Source of the DNA: Eubacteriales bacterium | Lineage (GTDB): Bacteria; Bacillota; Clostridia; Saccharofermentanales; UBA5734 | Direction of reading: 5' to 3' | Length of the DNA: 47,797 nucleotides | Assembly: GCA_028695145.1 (NCBI GenBank) | Contig: JAQVJP010000006.1 | Location: 1 to 47,797, forward strand | Shown here: positions 10,101 to 17,951 of the stretch, piece by piece | Numbering within the stretch: position 1 is the stretch's first letter | How the letters are laid out: each line of letters opens with the position of its first letter | Position numbers and translations under genes: made by a program | Notes under the pieces: generated by a model | What the model was told of the DNA's origin: nothing | The model's database searches: none | What the model saw: the letters and a program-made list of their open reading frames with translations, nothing else

Positions 10101-12758
10101 CGTCATCAACCTTATGTTATTGCGGCGTCCGCTATCGATGAACGGGAGTTGGTACTGATCAGAAACTGTGCCTGCCTGCTTATTGGAGTTGACAATGTCG
10201 GATTCGACAAAAAACCGGCAAAAGCTCCCGTGCCGGGAGCCGCTGTATCGAGAGGTGAGGGAAAAAAAGTTCAAGCGCTGTCTGCTGACTTGGATCAATT
10301 CAGCTCGATGATAGGGGAACAAAATCAGCAAAGATCAGAAAAGTATGGCGAGGGTTTGTTCTGGAACGGTACAGGCTATTTTGGCAAGGATGGCAAATCA
10401 TATGAAATCAGACTCGAGCCGGGAGTTGTGACTCCACGACCTTGGTCAAATGTTATCGCCAATGAGAATTTCGGTATATTAGCGACGGATAACGGTGCCG
10501 GGTATACATGGGCCGGCAATAGCCAGAGTTGTAAGTTGACACCATGGTCTAATGACCCTGTGCTTAATCCTGCCGGTGAGACGATATTGATCCAAGACAA
10601 GAACAATGGCAGTATCACTTATCCCTGCAGATATCAAATGGATCTTGCGGGTCAGTTCAGTATAAGCCATCGTTTCGGCTATAGTGTCTTCACCTCCTGC
10701 GTAAATAATCTTGAGCAGCAGCTGACTGTGGCTGTTGACAATGATAAGCCGGTTCGTTACTGGCAGCTGCGAGTGAAAAATAACAGCCATCATCAACGAA
10801 GTCTGCGCATTGTTCTATATGCATCTTTGGTGCTTGGTGTACATGAAGAAGAAACCTGTCGTTATATTGAAACGGCATTTGATCAGGAAAATCAATTGAT
10901 CACAGCCGTAAATCGTTATCAGACTGCTGATAAGCAGAAGACGGCGTTCTTATTCACGAGTGATGAAATTGCTGCCTGGACTACCGACCGACAGAGTTAT
11001 TTCGGCGATGGTGGTACGATAATCAGGCCGATGGCTCTGCTTGATAATAATGACATCAAACCGATTGATGGCAGCGGACGTGCGCCTTGTGCCGTTCTCG
11101 CTGTAGATATTCATCTGCATGACAATGAGATTCGCGAGCTGGTTTTTGGACTTGGAATGGCTACGGATCATCAGAGTGCCATTTATCTGGCCGACAGTTG
11201 CCGCAGTAACAGAAATTTTCATCATAATCTTGAGAGAGTTTCTGCTAAATGGCATAAGCGACTCGGACAAATCACCATAAGCAGTCAAGATAAACAGCTT
11301 GATTTGATGTTCAATGGCTGGCTGCTCTATCAGGTGATCAGTTGTCGATTGTTAAGTCGGGCAGCCTTCTATCAATGTGGTGGCGCATACGGCTTCCGGG
11401 ATCAATTGCAGGACAGTCTGGCCTTGCTGCCAACAGATCCGCAAATAATTAGAACTCATGTACTGCGCAGCGCTGCCCGCCAGTTTGTCGAGGGGGATGT
11501 GCAGCATTGGTGGCATGAGGATATTGATGTCGGGGTTAGAACAAGAATCTCAGATGATCTGCTATGGCTGCCATATACAATTGCCAGATATATCAGATGG
11601 ACCGGAGATTATAAGATTCTTGACGAGCAGGTGCCCTGGCTTGTCGGCGAACTTCTAACTGATACAGAACATGACAGGGCATTTGCTGCCGGAAGGACTG
11701 AGTATACTTCGAGTATATTTGAGCATGCGATAGCCGCTATCAAACACGCTTTGAAAACCGGATGTCACGGTTTGCCTCTGATTAAGGGTGGAGACTGGAA
11801 TGACGGTATGAACCTTGTTGGCGCGAATGGACAGGGTGAGAGCGTCTGGCTCTGCTGGTTTTTCATTACCGTACTTGACTTGTTCGGAGATGTATGTCGG
11901 GATTATGGGTTGGCGGAAGAGACAGAATGGCTCCGAAAAGAGTCCGATCGACTCCTCGAATCAGCCGAAACAAACGCCTGGGATGGCCAGTGGTATCTGC
12001 GCGGCTGGTTTGATAATCAACATCCTCTTGGTTCACGCCGTTCGCTTGAATGCCGGATTGACAGTATCAGTCAATCATGGGCGGTTATCTGCGGTCGGGC
12101 TTATAGATCACGTGTGCAGACAGCACTTGAATCAGCAGATCGTTATTTGGTTAAGGATCAAGCAGGCACGATTCTGCTGCTTGCGCCGCCATTTGATGGA
12201 CTTGGATCTGAACCTGGCTATATCAGACGTTATTATCCCGGTGTACGTGAAAACGGTGGACAGTATACCCACGCTGCGGTCTGGCTGGCGATGGCCTGGC
12301 TCAGATTAGACCGCAAAGAACAAGGGCTGCACCTGTTGAAAATGATTAATCCGATCAGTCATAGTCTTAATCCATCTGATGCCTGGCGCTTCCAGACAGA
12401 ACCGTATGTTCTGCCGGCGGATATCTACGAAGGAGATCCTTATTCAGGATATGGTGGCTGGAGCTGGTATACAGGCTCTGCCTCCTGGTATTATCAAACA
12501 ATTCTCCATGACTTGATAGGTCTTACAATTGAAGGAGATACGATGTATATCAGACCGCGATTGACAGCTTCTCTTCTGCCGTTAACAGTAAACTATCGTC
12601 TGCCCCATTGCTACTTGTCAATTGTCTTCAAAGAAAACTCGGCGAAACATCCACGGGCAATAGGAATTTGGCTTGATCAGAAGCAGCTCGAATCGGACAA
12701 GCTAAAATTACCTTGTGATAATAGTGAACATCACCTGATTGTCTATATACAGAGTTAA
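4200..12758 (+). CDS. Cyclic beta-1,2-glucan synthase (NdvB/ChvB-like, GT84 + glycoamylase-like + GH94)
   Basis: A 2852-aa membrane enzyme, in the usual size range of cyclic glucan synthases, using UDP-glucose to build and close beta-1,2-glucan rings. The GT84 part spans about residues 1-990, with LDADTEL (about 614-620) as the nucleotide-sugar Asp motif and HRWIRGDW (762-769) as the processive-transferase motif. Hydrophobic segments lie near 405-455, 800-850 and 930-985. A glycoamylase-like domain begins at about 1000 (SWHYYAEQADESTGW). Two beta-rich GH94-type sections follow, then the phosphorylase-like catalytic part with YQCGGAYGFRDQLQDS and GGDWNDGMN (2530-2538), which sets ring size in this family. 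The GTG at 4200 follows GGAAGGTGG; an ATG at 4248 with AGAGG is a possible alternative. No export gene is adjacent. Confidence 0.88.
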   Translation: MVSGRIIDKSSVRGAAMIRQAAAVHTEVASGGFAYTMNHYLHVYHLLNRCRRELASASPELISLIPATVWLFDNYHLMYHQLKDVRPVLLSRSAHSLPCIKTNSNHESGLKPRIAALAQTLLEASDCNIDEDALPDQLNIYQDVTVLTSQELWLLHAWIRMIVLIRLTEKIEILLRWLDIKQQVENLVDDLEQIDGLDASELVSRLIARKSWLDNRSENVWKAQLILKLRRNNLFDDAIMPLLNGYDDIENNADSESGISAAQIIAAEEEAQSVIEREVSSLIISLKTLSMMNWVIFFEQTSQLEAILRRDPAGIYALMDQESRDYYRRFVTKFAARSGCDECQFAEKLHKFCIDSASSGSTADEPIHNGTALLGWLASAFASSIGVKRAPGHHSGLTRLAYAVSCISASVLSVCLFTLLTLNAVSDWRVLLIIVPAISPLVGGGLAAVNMLFSRLVKPQPVMSMDFIAGLPDSSRTFVVMPVIFADEQQIRSTVKMLETHYLANSQKNLYFAVLGDLSDAAYQENEQDQAMSLRLALEIDKLNKRYQKSIPLFYGFMRQRCWNSAEHCWMGWERKRGKLEEFNQLLRGKHLDTWGGNLPEEQFLQSFCYVLTLDADTELVQDSAAHLVGMISHPLNYTELDAEHHKLKHGYAILQSAMKNRLGASSDSLFSKLFSAPAGLDPYASVSSDIYQDAFHEGIYVGKGIYSVDAMENLVSGNLPDNHILSHDLLESCYARCAFVSNVQLMDRCPSGFLSYMKREHRWIRGDWQLLPWVLRRNSRLSVLSRWKIFDNIRRSLESPSCLLVIVAMILLNPYYLGLALVPVVFAPTLRLSQYIIGNILSRLLHPFTHMAWRYYLITAIRMLVQEIFCIAVLPYRACNALDAAGRALYRMIISHHNLLQWQTAAAGDRRDNINMAAYYLKMWPCASAGVFMFVPMILYFTSAIAYGNGIVVAAGIGSLWILSPAAACVLSRKRRGVLASGTLDKHERTLLMRIALDSWHYYAEQADESTGWLAPDNWQEQPGPRRSDKTSPTNIGMQLNCVLAAYDFGFTGMNQTVEWCEQIMHTVILLEKYRGHLYNWYELGSGSVLQPDYISTVDSGNLLAAMITLRQGLGDLKQQSPVDEKSFQCLKMMLEEIFDDEFTIEAETAEQWRRVLKESLIEARLLPVEDDEGLKTAAGWLKYHVAGWLEDIDLYQSGHERSLNMTLAGLAAGGGRQAQYLIQRIDRLRLMLDELIVGMDFTWLYDNSRQLFRIGYRVGAGAADNGCYDLLASEARLASFLAIAGNDVPYAHWKSLGRPLTLIGGLPALVSWSGSLFEYLLPDIYLDTSADSILGTSSKSAVKQQIRHGHRQKIPWGISESQYYRFDQDGNYQYRAFGVDRLRLMPSRSRARVTAPYATLLAMMVSPVLAMINLRHLIRLGARGRYGLYEAIDFTSTPTGYDYRMTIDSKPEIRQTDDTKNGTGSADGQAFAIVRSFMAHHLGMGLLSLDNLLNDNIIRRRFHSAAAVRAASSMLEETLPSPLIARAGRHFTLSLEEQELTEESILPRREFESNIDPAYHVLANNRYQVIINSMGEGFSQCDNIRINNWQSIKTSGPQGQFIYLRDLNDGSTWSATAEPACCQNEKKMADDGRVLFGVDKAEFSRSVNGIMTNLEITVDPQEPQELRRLFISNQSKISRSIEITSYLEPVLTSARDYRLHPAFHKLFLETEYIADRGLLICHRRVQGTESEHFVGHQLLLPPEIEGIEFEIERMAFVGRDRTLRCPEALSGERLHSCRAGFSPDSVLSLRTSLQLAPGTTVMLLFITGYGNSRSELMRRGHLSRQSGYDAGIFSRALIHARLKLRYLGIGSKEYNQLLAALPAAYDPIQTARKSSEDISKLELGQSGLWRFGISGDYPLIVLQIDGSQDFQLLDRVLKLYEVWSCNLVRVDLVIICDEPAGYHQELFHQVMAATEHLRLSMNPQERHQPYVIAASAIDERELVLIRNCACLLIGVDNVGFDKKPAKAPVPGAAVSRGEGKKVQALSADLDQFSSMIGEQNQQRSEKYGEGLFWNGTGYFGKDGKSYEIRLEPGVVTPRPWSNVIANENFGILATDNGAGYTWAGNSQSCKLTPWSNDPVLNPAGETILIQDKNNGSITYPCRYQMDLAGQFSISHRFGYSVFTSCVNNLEQQLTVAVDNDKPVRYWQLRVKNNSHHQRSLRIVLYASLVLGVHEEETCRYIETAFDQENQLITAVNRYQTADKQKTAFLFTSDEIAAWTTDRQSYFGDGGTIIRPMALLDNNDIKPIDGSGRAPCAVLAVDIHLHDNEIRELVFGLGMATDHQSAIYLADSCRSNRNFHHNLERVSAKWHKRLGQITISSQDKQLDLMFNGWLLYQVISCRLLSRAAFYQCGGAYGFRDQLQDSLALLPTDPQIIRTHVLRSAARQFVEGDVQHWWHEDIDVGVRTRISDDLLWLPYTIARYIRWTGDYKILDEQVPWLVGELLTDTEHDRAFAAGRTEYTSSIFEHAIAAIKHALKTGCHGLPLIKGGDWNDGMNLVGANGQGESVWLCWFFITVLDLFGDVCRDYGLAEETEWLRKESDRLLESAETNAWDGQWYLRGWFDNQHPLGSRRSLECRIDSISQSWAVICGRAYRSRVQTALESADRYLVKDQAGTILLLAPPFDGLGSEPGYIRRYYPGVRENGGQYTHAAVWLAMAWLRLDRKEQGLHLLKMINPISHSLNPSDAWRFQTEPYVLPADIYEGDPYSGYGGWSWYTGSASWYYQTILHDLIGLTIEGDTMYIRPRLTASLLPLTVNYRLPHCYLSIVFKENSAKHPRAIGIWLDQKQLESDKLKLPCDNSEHHLIVYIQS

Positions 12759-12820
12759 TGATGAAATATACTAAGATATCGGCTAAATGCAAGAAGAGCA
12801 ATAAGAAGTTGCAAAAAAGC

Positions 12821-12849
12821 TTGACATAGTCATGATCAGAGTATAAAAT
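12821..12849 (+). promoter_or_regulatory. Promoter of the T-box / aspS2-gatCAB operon
   Basis: A consensus -35 TTGACA (12821-12826) and a -10 TAAAAT (12844-12849) are separated by 17 bases. Transcription should begin near 12856 and enter the T-box leader. Confidence 0.8.
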
Positions 12850-12855
12850 CTGTTG

Positions 12856-13158
12856 TAAGTAAAAAGCTATGACGAAGAGAGTAGTCTGATTAAGTATCAA
12901 CAGAGAGAAGATGTCAGAGGCTGAGAGCATTTTTGGTTTACGATCAGATGAAGAACACTTCCGAGCTGCTGTCCTGAAAGTATTTGCAGGGTGTCCTGCA
13001 TAATTAGTAGGGTCAGACGGTGTACCCGTTATGTACATTTGAGCGGATGCGTGGATCATCAAGGGCGATGACAGTCATCAAACAGGGTGGTACCGCGGGT
13101 ATTTATATTGATTGACCCGTCCCGGAATTATTATAATTCCGGGACTTTTTATTTTTTT
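12856..13158 (+). ncRNA. T-box riboswitch leader, Asn specifier (AAC), before aspS2-gatCAB
   Basis: This fills the 418-base gap before aspS2. Stem I begins with GACGAAGAGAGTA (12871-12883), the conserved K-turn segment. The specifier region reads GAAGAAC followed by ACTTCCGAGC (12950-12966), placing AAC (Asn) at 12954-12956 in the usual position; GAA (Glu) overlaps it at 12953-12955. The conserved T-box AGGGTGGTACCGCG is at 13084-13097 and pairs with the uncharged tRNA acceptor end. The competing terminator is at 13119-13158. Uncharged tRNA-Asn should favour the antiterminator and raise expression of the downstream genes, matching their role in making Asn-tRNA. Confidence 0.93.
13119..13158 (+). 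terminator. T-box-controlled intrinsic terminator
   Basis: A 12-bp stem GTCCCGGAATTA / TAATTCCGGGAC (13119-13130 with 13134-13145) with a TTA loop is followed by TTTTTATTTTTTT. It is the off-state of the T-box, ending 18 bases before the aspS2 start. Confidence 0.93.
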
Positions 13159-13176
13159 GAAACGGGGGATGAACAG

Positions 13177-14451
13177 ATGATGTATCAGGATGGACAGGCC
13201 GTAAAACTGCACGGTATGGTGCACAGTCACCGAGCACTTGGTGAAATAACGTTTTTTGATTTGCGCCAGCGTACAGATTTACTCCAATGTGTTATGAACA
13301 GTGATACGCGAATCAATGGTGCCGACCAGCTGCGTGATGAGCAGGCAATCAGGATTGAAGGTCTGATGCAGGCTGAGCCCAGAGCCCGTGGCGGCTTCGA
13401 ATGCCATGTCATGAATATTGAGGTGTTGTCATCTCCTGCAGAAACAAGACCGGTACATCTTGGCAAAAGAATCCGCAATGTCGGTCTTGATGCTGATTTA
13501 TCCCTGCGTCCGATTACCCTGCGACATCAATTCTACAGAGCGATGTTCAGGCTGCAGGAGGGTATCTGCCGCGGATTTCGCGATTATCTTGCTTCGGCAG
13601 GTTTTACAGAGATTCATTCACCGAAAATCGTTGCTTCAGGTGCTGAAGGAGGCTCAAATATTTTCCGGCTTGATTACTTCGGGCGCAAAGCCTATCTTGC
13701 CCAGAGTCCTCAGTTTTATAAACAGATGATGGTCGGCGTTTATGAGCGGGTTTTCGAAATCGGGCCGGTATTTCGAGCGGAAAAGCATAGTACCATCAGA
13801 CATCTCAATGAATATACAAGTATGGACTTCGAAATGGGATTTATTGAGACTTTTGCCGATATAATGGATGTAGAGGAAGCCATGCTCAAGCATCTGCTTG
13901 AATTGCTTGGCAGTGAGTACAAAGCTGAAATTGAACTGCTTGAGGTTAAGCTTCCGAGTATTGATCGCATACCAAGGGTGCGCTTCGATCAGGCCAAACA
14001 AATGGTAGCAGAAAAATATGGGCGAAAAATCAAGAATCCTTTTGACCTTGAACCTGAGGAGGAACGACTTATCGGTGAGTTGTTCGCGCAGGAACACAAC
14101 AGCGACTTCGTATTCGTAACACATTATCCGAGTAAGAAGAGACCTTTTTATGCTATGGATGATCCTAAAGACACGCGTTATACTCTAAGTTTTGATCTGT
14201 TGTTCCGTGGGCTTGAGATCACAACCGGCGGTCAGCGTCTGCACGATTATCAACAGCAATGTGATAAGATGCTGGCAAAAGGCATGGATCCGACCGATTT
14301 TGCTGATTACCTGATGATTCATAAATACGGCATGCCGCCACACGGCGGTTTGGGTATCGGTCTTGAACGCCTGCTGATGATGTTGACAGGACAAAACAAT
14401 GTTCGTTATTGCGCGCTTTTCCCAAGAGATCAGAGTAGACTTGAGCCATAA
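13177..14451 (+). CDS. aspS2: Archaeal-type (probably non-discriminating) aspartyl-tRNA synthetase
   Basis: A 424-aa class II synthetase. It has an N-terminal OB-fold anticodon-binding domain (about 1-110, HGMVHSHRALGEITFFDLRQ) and then the catalytic core: SPKIVASGAEGGSNIFRLDY, motif 2 around FEIGPVFRAEKHST and motif 3 GGLGIGLERLLMMLTG. It lacks the large insertion of bacterial AspRS, so it is the short archaeal type. With the Asn T-box in front and gatCAB behind, it most likely charges tRNA-Asn with Asp for later amidation. The non-discriminating character is inferred from context. The ATG at 13177 follows GGGGG after the terminator; the frame from 13087 lies inside the T-box and is not translated. 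Confidence 0.88.
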   Translation: MMYQDGQAVKLHGMVHSHRALGEITFFDLRQRTDLLQCVMNSDTRINGADQLRDEQAIRIEGLMQAEPRARGGFECHVMNIEVLSSPAETRPVHLGKRIRNVGLDADLSLRPITLRHQFYRAMFRLQEGICRGFRDYLASAGFTEIHSPKIVASGAEGGSNIFRLDYFGRKAYLAQSPQFYKQMMVGVYERVFEIGPVFRAEKHSTIRHLNEYTSMDFEMGFIETFADIMDVEEAMLKHLLELLGSEYKAEIELLEVKLPSIDRIPRVRFDQAKQMVAEKYGRKIKNPFDLEPEEERLIGELFAQEHNSDFVFVTHYPSKKRPFYAMDDPKDTRYTLSFDLLFRGLEITTGGQRLHDYQQQCDKMLAKGMDPTDFADYLMIHKYGMPPHGGLGIGLERLLMMLTGQNNVRYCALFPRDQSRLEP

Positions 14452-14480
14452 ATACCTTATAGAGACTGGGGGCACATGAA

Positions 14481-14786
14481 ATGAAAGATGCAAATAGAAA
14501 TGAACTCACAATTGAAGAAGCCGGCCGCGTTGCTGCTCTTGCCAGGCTGAAATTGAGTGATGCGGAACTTGAGGCCGCGAGATTTGAACTTGCCCGGGTA
14601 CTTGGCCATTTCAGACAGCTTGAGACTGTTGACACTTCTTCAGTCGAGCCGGTTTTCAATCCTCAAGATTCTGTTAATAAACTGCGCGAGGATACAGCGA
14701 TTGAGGGACTTGAGCGTGAGCAGCTGATGAGCTTGACTGAGTATGTCAAAGACGGTTGTCTAACAGTACCACGGACTGTCGATTGA
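14481..14786 (+). CDS. gatC: Asp/Glu-tRNA amidotransferase subunit C
   Basis: A 101-aa small subunit of the GatCAB amidotransferase, of normal length, which stabilises GatA against GatB. The typical opening TIEEAGRVAALARLKLSDAE and the later LREDTAIEGLEREQLMS (residues vary, but DxxxxG-type spacing is kept) identify it. It lies 29 bases after aspS2 and 37 before gatA in the T-box operon. GGGGGC precedes the ATG. Confidence 0.9.
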   Translation: MKDANRNELTIEEAGRVAALARLKLSDAELEAARFELARVLGHFRQLETVDTSSVEPVFNPQDSVNKLREDTAIEGLEREQLMSLTEYVKDGCLTVPRTVD

Positions 14787-14823
14787 AACAGACCTGATCT
14801 GAGAGCCTGAAGGAGAAATGACT

Positions 14824-16431
14824 ATGGATTTGTTGAAACAAACTGCCGGTGGCGTTGGTTTGCTGCTGGCAGATAGGAAAATAAGCTCGGTTGAGTTGAC
14901 TGCCGATATCCTTAAAATGACTGAAGAACGAGACGAAGTTCTTGGCTGTCTGATTACTGTCGATAAGGCTAACGCTATGAAACAGGCGCAGGCCGCGGAT
15001 GATCTTCTGGCTGATGTTGGAACAGGCAGTTTATTGACAGGTGTACCGATGGTGGTAAAAGACAATATCAGTACAGCCGGTATCAGGACAACCTGCGGCT
15101 CGCGCATGTTAGAGAAGTATATTCCGCCTTATTCAGCTTCCGTATACTCGCGTTTGCAGAAAATCGGTGCTGTTATGACCGGCAAGAGTAATCTTGATGA
15201 ATTTGCCATGGGCAGTACCTGCGAAACCTCAGCTTTGCGCTTGACACGTAACCCATGGGATCACAAACGTGTGCCGGGGGGCTCGAGCGGCGGGTCGGCC
15301 GCTGCCGTTGCAGGTGGTCTTGCCTGGTACGCGCTCGGCTCGGATACAGGCGGATCGATTCGTCAACCGGCCGGTTATTGCGGTCTTACCGGACTGAAGC
15401 CGACCTATGGCGCTGTTTCGCGTTATGGCCTTATAGCTTACGCGTCATCACTTGATCAGATAGGGCCGATGGCTCAGGATGCCGCTGACTGCGCTCTTGT
15501 TTTCAGTGCCGCGGCTGGTCCTGATAAACGTGATAGTACTTGTGTGCAGGATGTTTCCGGCAGCTTGCGGGCTGGCCTTGATAAGCTGAATCGTGATGTT
15601 GAGATTGTCCTTAGCGGAGGCTCTGTTGACAAAATATCGCTTAAAGGTCTCAAGATCGCTGTACCGGCCGTTTGGCGAGAACACGCGCTGCAGCCGGAGA
15701 TAGCCGATGTGCTTGAGAAAACTATTAAAAAACTCGAGACAGCCGGTGCTATTTGCAGTGAATGTGATTTGCCGCTGCTTGATGAGAGTATCCCGGCTTA
15801 TTATTTAATCGCATCTGCCGAAGCAAGCGGAAATTTGTCCAGATATGACGGTGTTCAATATGGCAGTAGAACTCAGGCAGCAGATGTTTCTGATCTTGCT
15901 GATTTTTATAGCAGGACGAGAGCTGAGTATCTTGGTCCTGAAGTCAAAAGGCGAATTATGCTGGGGACTTTTGCCTTGAGCAGCGGCTATTACGATGCCT
16001 GGTACCTTAAGGCGCAGCGGGTCAGACGATTAATCAAGGATTACTACCAGTCCTTACTTGCTGATTACGATTATATTCTGGGTCCGATTACGCCTGCTAC
16101 TGCTCCGGAGATTGGTACGAGTCTTGAAGATCCTCTGACAATGTATCTTAGTGATATTTATACCGTAGCTGCTAACCTTACTGGTCTGCCGGCATTGGCT
16201 CTGCCCTGTGGTTTTGATAAAAATAACCTGCCGATTGGTTTGCAGCTGACCGGCAGAGCTTATCAGGATGCTGATCTTCTTAGAACCGGCATGGCCTGGC
16301 AGCGGGAAACAGATTATCATCTTAGAGTACAGCAGATCAGACAGCTTGGTCCTGCTGAGGGAAACACAAACCTGTTTGCCGGAGGCGGTAATGAGAAGAT
16401 ACATCAGAGTCTAACGGGGGTGGCACTGTGA
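14824..16431 (+). CDS. gatA: Asp/Glu-tRNA amidotransferase subunit A
   Basis: A 535-aa amidase-family glutaminase subunit; it releases ammonia from Gln and passes it to GatB. The Ser-cisSer-Lys triad is intact: Lys79 in VVKDNIS, Ser154 in GGSSGGSAAA and Ser178 in SDTGGSIRQP, the same numbering as in well-studied Firmicute GatA. The ATG at 14824 was chosen because AAGGAG (14810-14815) is eight bases ahead, whereas the ATG at 14818 is only two bases from it. The C-terminus carries an extra tail of about 30 residues (after QIRQLG) rich in Gly and Asn. Its stop overlaps the gatB start (GTGA). Confidence 0.95.
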   Translation: MDLLKQTAGGVGLLLADRKISSVELTADILKMTEERDEVLGCLITVDKANAMKQAQAADDLLADVGTGSLLTGVPMVVKDNISTAGIRTTCGSRMLEKYIPPYSASVYSRLQKIGAVMTGKSNLDEFAMGSTCETSALRLTRNPWDHKRVPGGSSGGSAAAVAGGLAWYALGSDTGGSIRQPAGYCGLTGLKPTYGAVSRYGLIAYASSLDQIGPMAQDAADCALVFSAAAGPDKRDSTCVQDVSGSLRAGLDKLNRDVEIVLSGGSVDKISLKGLKIAVPAVWREHALQPEIADVLEKTIKKLETAGAICSECDLPLLDESIPAYYLIASAEASGNLSRYDGVQYGSRTQAADVSDLADFYSRTRAEYLGPEVKRRIMLGTFALSSGYYDAWYLKAQRVRRLIKDYYQSLLADYDYILGPITPATAPEIGTSLEDPLTMYLSDIYTVAANLTGLPALALPCGFDKNNLPIGLQLTGRAYQDADLLRTGMAWQRETDYHLRVQQIRQLGPAEGNTNLFAGGGNEKIHQSLTGVAL

Positions 16432-17861
16432 CTTACGAAACTGTAATTGGTCTGGAGGTACATGTTGAGCTTAGCACAGCCAGTAAAATATTCTGTGGTT
16501 GTCCGGTTACTTATGGCCAAGAGCCCAACACCAAGTGTTGTCCGGTTTGTACCGGCCTTCCCGGCGCGCTGCCGGTTTTGAACAAAAATGTGGTTGAGTA
16601 CGCCCTTCGTACCTGCCTTGCGGTCAATTGTGAGATCAGCAGAATTACTCGCTTCGATCGTAAGAATTATTTCTATCCTGATCTGCCGAAGGCTTACCAG
16701 ATATCTCAGCTCTATCAACCGATCGGCCGCAACGGCTGGCTTGATATTGAAGTTAACGGAACTAAACGCCGCGTTCGTATCCATGAATTACATATGGAGG
16801 AAGATGCCGGCAAGCTGATGCATGATCCCTGGGAGGATCAGACGCTTGTTGACTATAATCGTTGTGGTGTGCCGCTGCTGGAGATAGTCAGTGAACCTGA
16901 TCTGCGTTCTGCTGAAGAAGCGCTAACTTATCTTGAGCAGCTGCGAGGAATACTACAGTTTATCGGTGTATCTGACTGCCGTATGGAAGAAGGATCACTT
17001 AGGGCAGATGTCAATGTTTCGGTCAGACCGGCTGGCTCTAATGAGTTTGGAACCAGAACCGAAATGAAAAATATGAACTCGTTCAAAGCGATCGGCCGAG
17101 CTATCGAGAAGGAAAGTTTGCGCCAGATAGAATTGCTAAATGAAGGTGGCCGGGTGATTCAGGAGACCCGCAGATGGGATGAGAACAAGGACGCAAGCTT
17201 CCCTATGCGCTCCAAGGAAGATGCCCATGACTATCGTTATTTTCCGGATCCGGATTTAACTGCCGTACATGTTTCTGAAGATTGGATTGATCAGGTGAGA
17301 CGTGAGCTGCCCGAGCTGCCTGCTGATCGCCGTAAACGCTACATTGGCGAACTTGGGTTAAGCGATTATGAAGCACAGATTGTAACAGGTCATCCGGTTA
17401 TTTCCGGTCTGTTTGAAGATGTATATGATCTGACAAAACTGGCAAAAGATACCGCCAGCTGGATCATGGGTGAGTATCTACAGCTGCTAAAGGATAAGAA
17501 CTGTGGGCCGGAAAATCTCAGCTTATCTGCTGAGGATTTGGCAGCTGTAGTCAGTATGACCGCAGAAGGCAAGGTTAACCGTGTAACGGCGCGTAAAGTT
17601 CTGGCGGCTGTAATAGAAGACGGAGTAAAACCACAGACATATATTGAGCAGCACGGTTTGGCTATGGTCAGTGACGCGTCTTTGCTTGAGGACACGGTCA
17701 GACGAGTTCTGGCAGAAAATCCCCAGTCGATCGAAGACTACAAAAATGGCAAGAAAAAAGCCGCTGGTTTCCTGGTAGGCCAAGCGATGCGTGCGCTCGG
17801 CGGTAAAGCCGACCCGCAGCTTCTCGGTAGTATTATTAACAGACAATTATCTGAAGCGTAA
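16428..17861 (+). CDS. gatB: Asp/Glu-tRNA amidotransferase subunit B
   Basis: A 477-aa subunit that binds misacylated tRNA, activates its side chain with ATP and transfers ammonia to give Asn-tRNA or Gln-tRNA. The N-terminal GLEVHVELSTASKIFCGC and CPVCTGLPGALPVLN, with the Cys residues of a zinc site, and the later MEEGSLRADVNVS and EMKNMNSFKAI are GatB signatures. The C-terminal helical and YqeY-like tail (ENPQSIEDYKNGKKKAAGFL) is complete. It begins with a GTG overlapping the gatA stop by four bases, implying translational coupling. It ends the T-box operon. Confidence 0.95.
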   Translation: MTYETVIGLEVHVELSTASKIFCGCPVTYGQEPNTKCCPVCTGLPGALPVLNKNVVEYALRTCLAVNCEISRITRFDRKNYFYPDLPKAYQISQLYQPIGRNGWLDIEVNGTKRRVRIHELHMEEDAGKLMHDPWEDQTLVDYNRCGVPLLEIVSEPDLRSAEEALTYLEQLRGILQFIGVSDCRMEEGSLRADVNVSVRPAGSNEFGTRTEMKNMNSFKAIGRAIEKESLRQIELLNEGGRVIQETRRWDENKDASFPMRSKEDAHDYRYFPDPDLTAVHVSEDWIDQVRRELPELPADRRKRYIGELGLSDYEAQIVTGHPVISGLFEDVYDLTKLAKDTASWIMGEYLQLLKDKNCGPENLSLSAEDLAAVVSMTAEGKVNRVTARKVLAAVIEDGVKPQTYIEQHGLAMVSDASLLEDTVRRVLAENPQSIEDYKNGKKKAAGFLVGQAMRALGGKADPQLLGSIINRQLSEA

Positions 17862-17889
17862 AAATTATTTACGAAATCGCGAAAAGGGA

Positions 17890-17951
17890 TTGACCGTAAA
17901 CTCTTTTGGTAGTAAAGTCTTCTGAATGTTATTTCAGAAGGAGAGCAGTTT
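17890..17951 (+). promoter_or_regulatory. MATE gene promoter and hairpin touching the ribosome site
   Basis: TTGACC (17890-17895) and TAAAGT (17913-17918) are 17 bases apart. Just after comes a perfect 8-bp hairpin CTTCTGAA / TTCAGAAG (17919-17926 with 17933-17940). Its 3' arm runs into the AAGGAGAG ribosome site (17938-17945) of the exporter gene. Folding could partly hide the ribosome site. Confidence 0.6.

Noticed and set aside
13087-13176. Extended N-terminus of aspS2
   Set aside because: It would translate through the T-box and its terminator; the protein domain begins after 13177.
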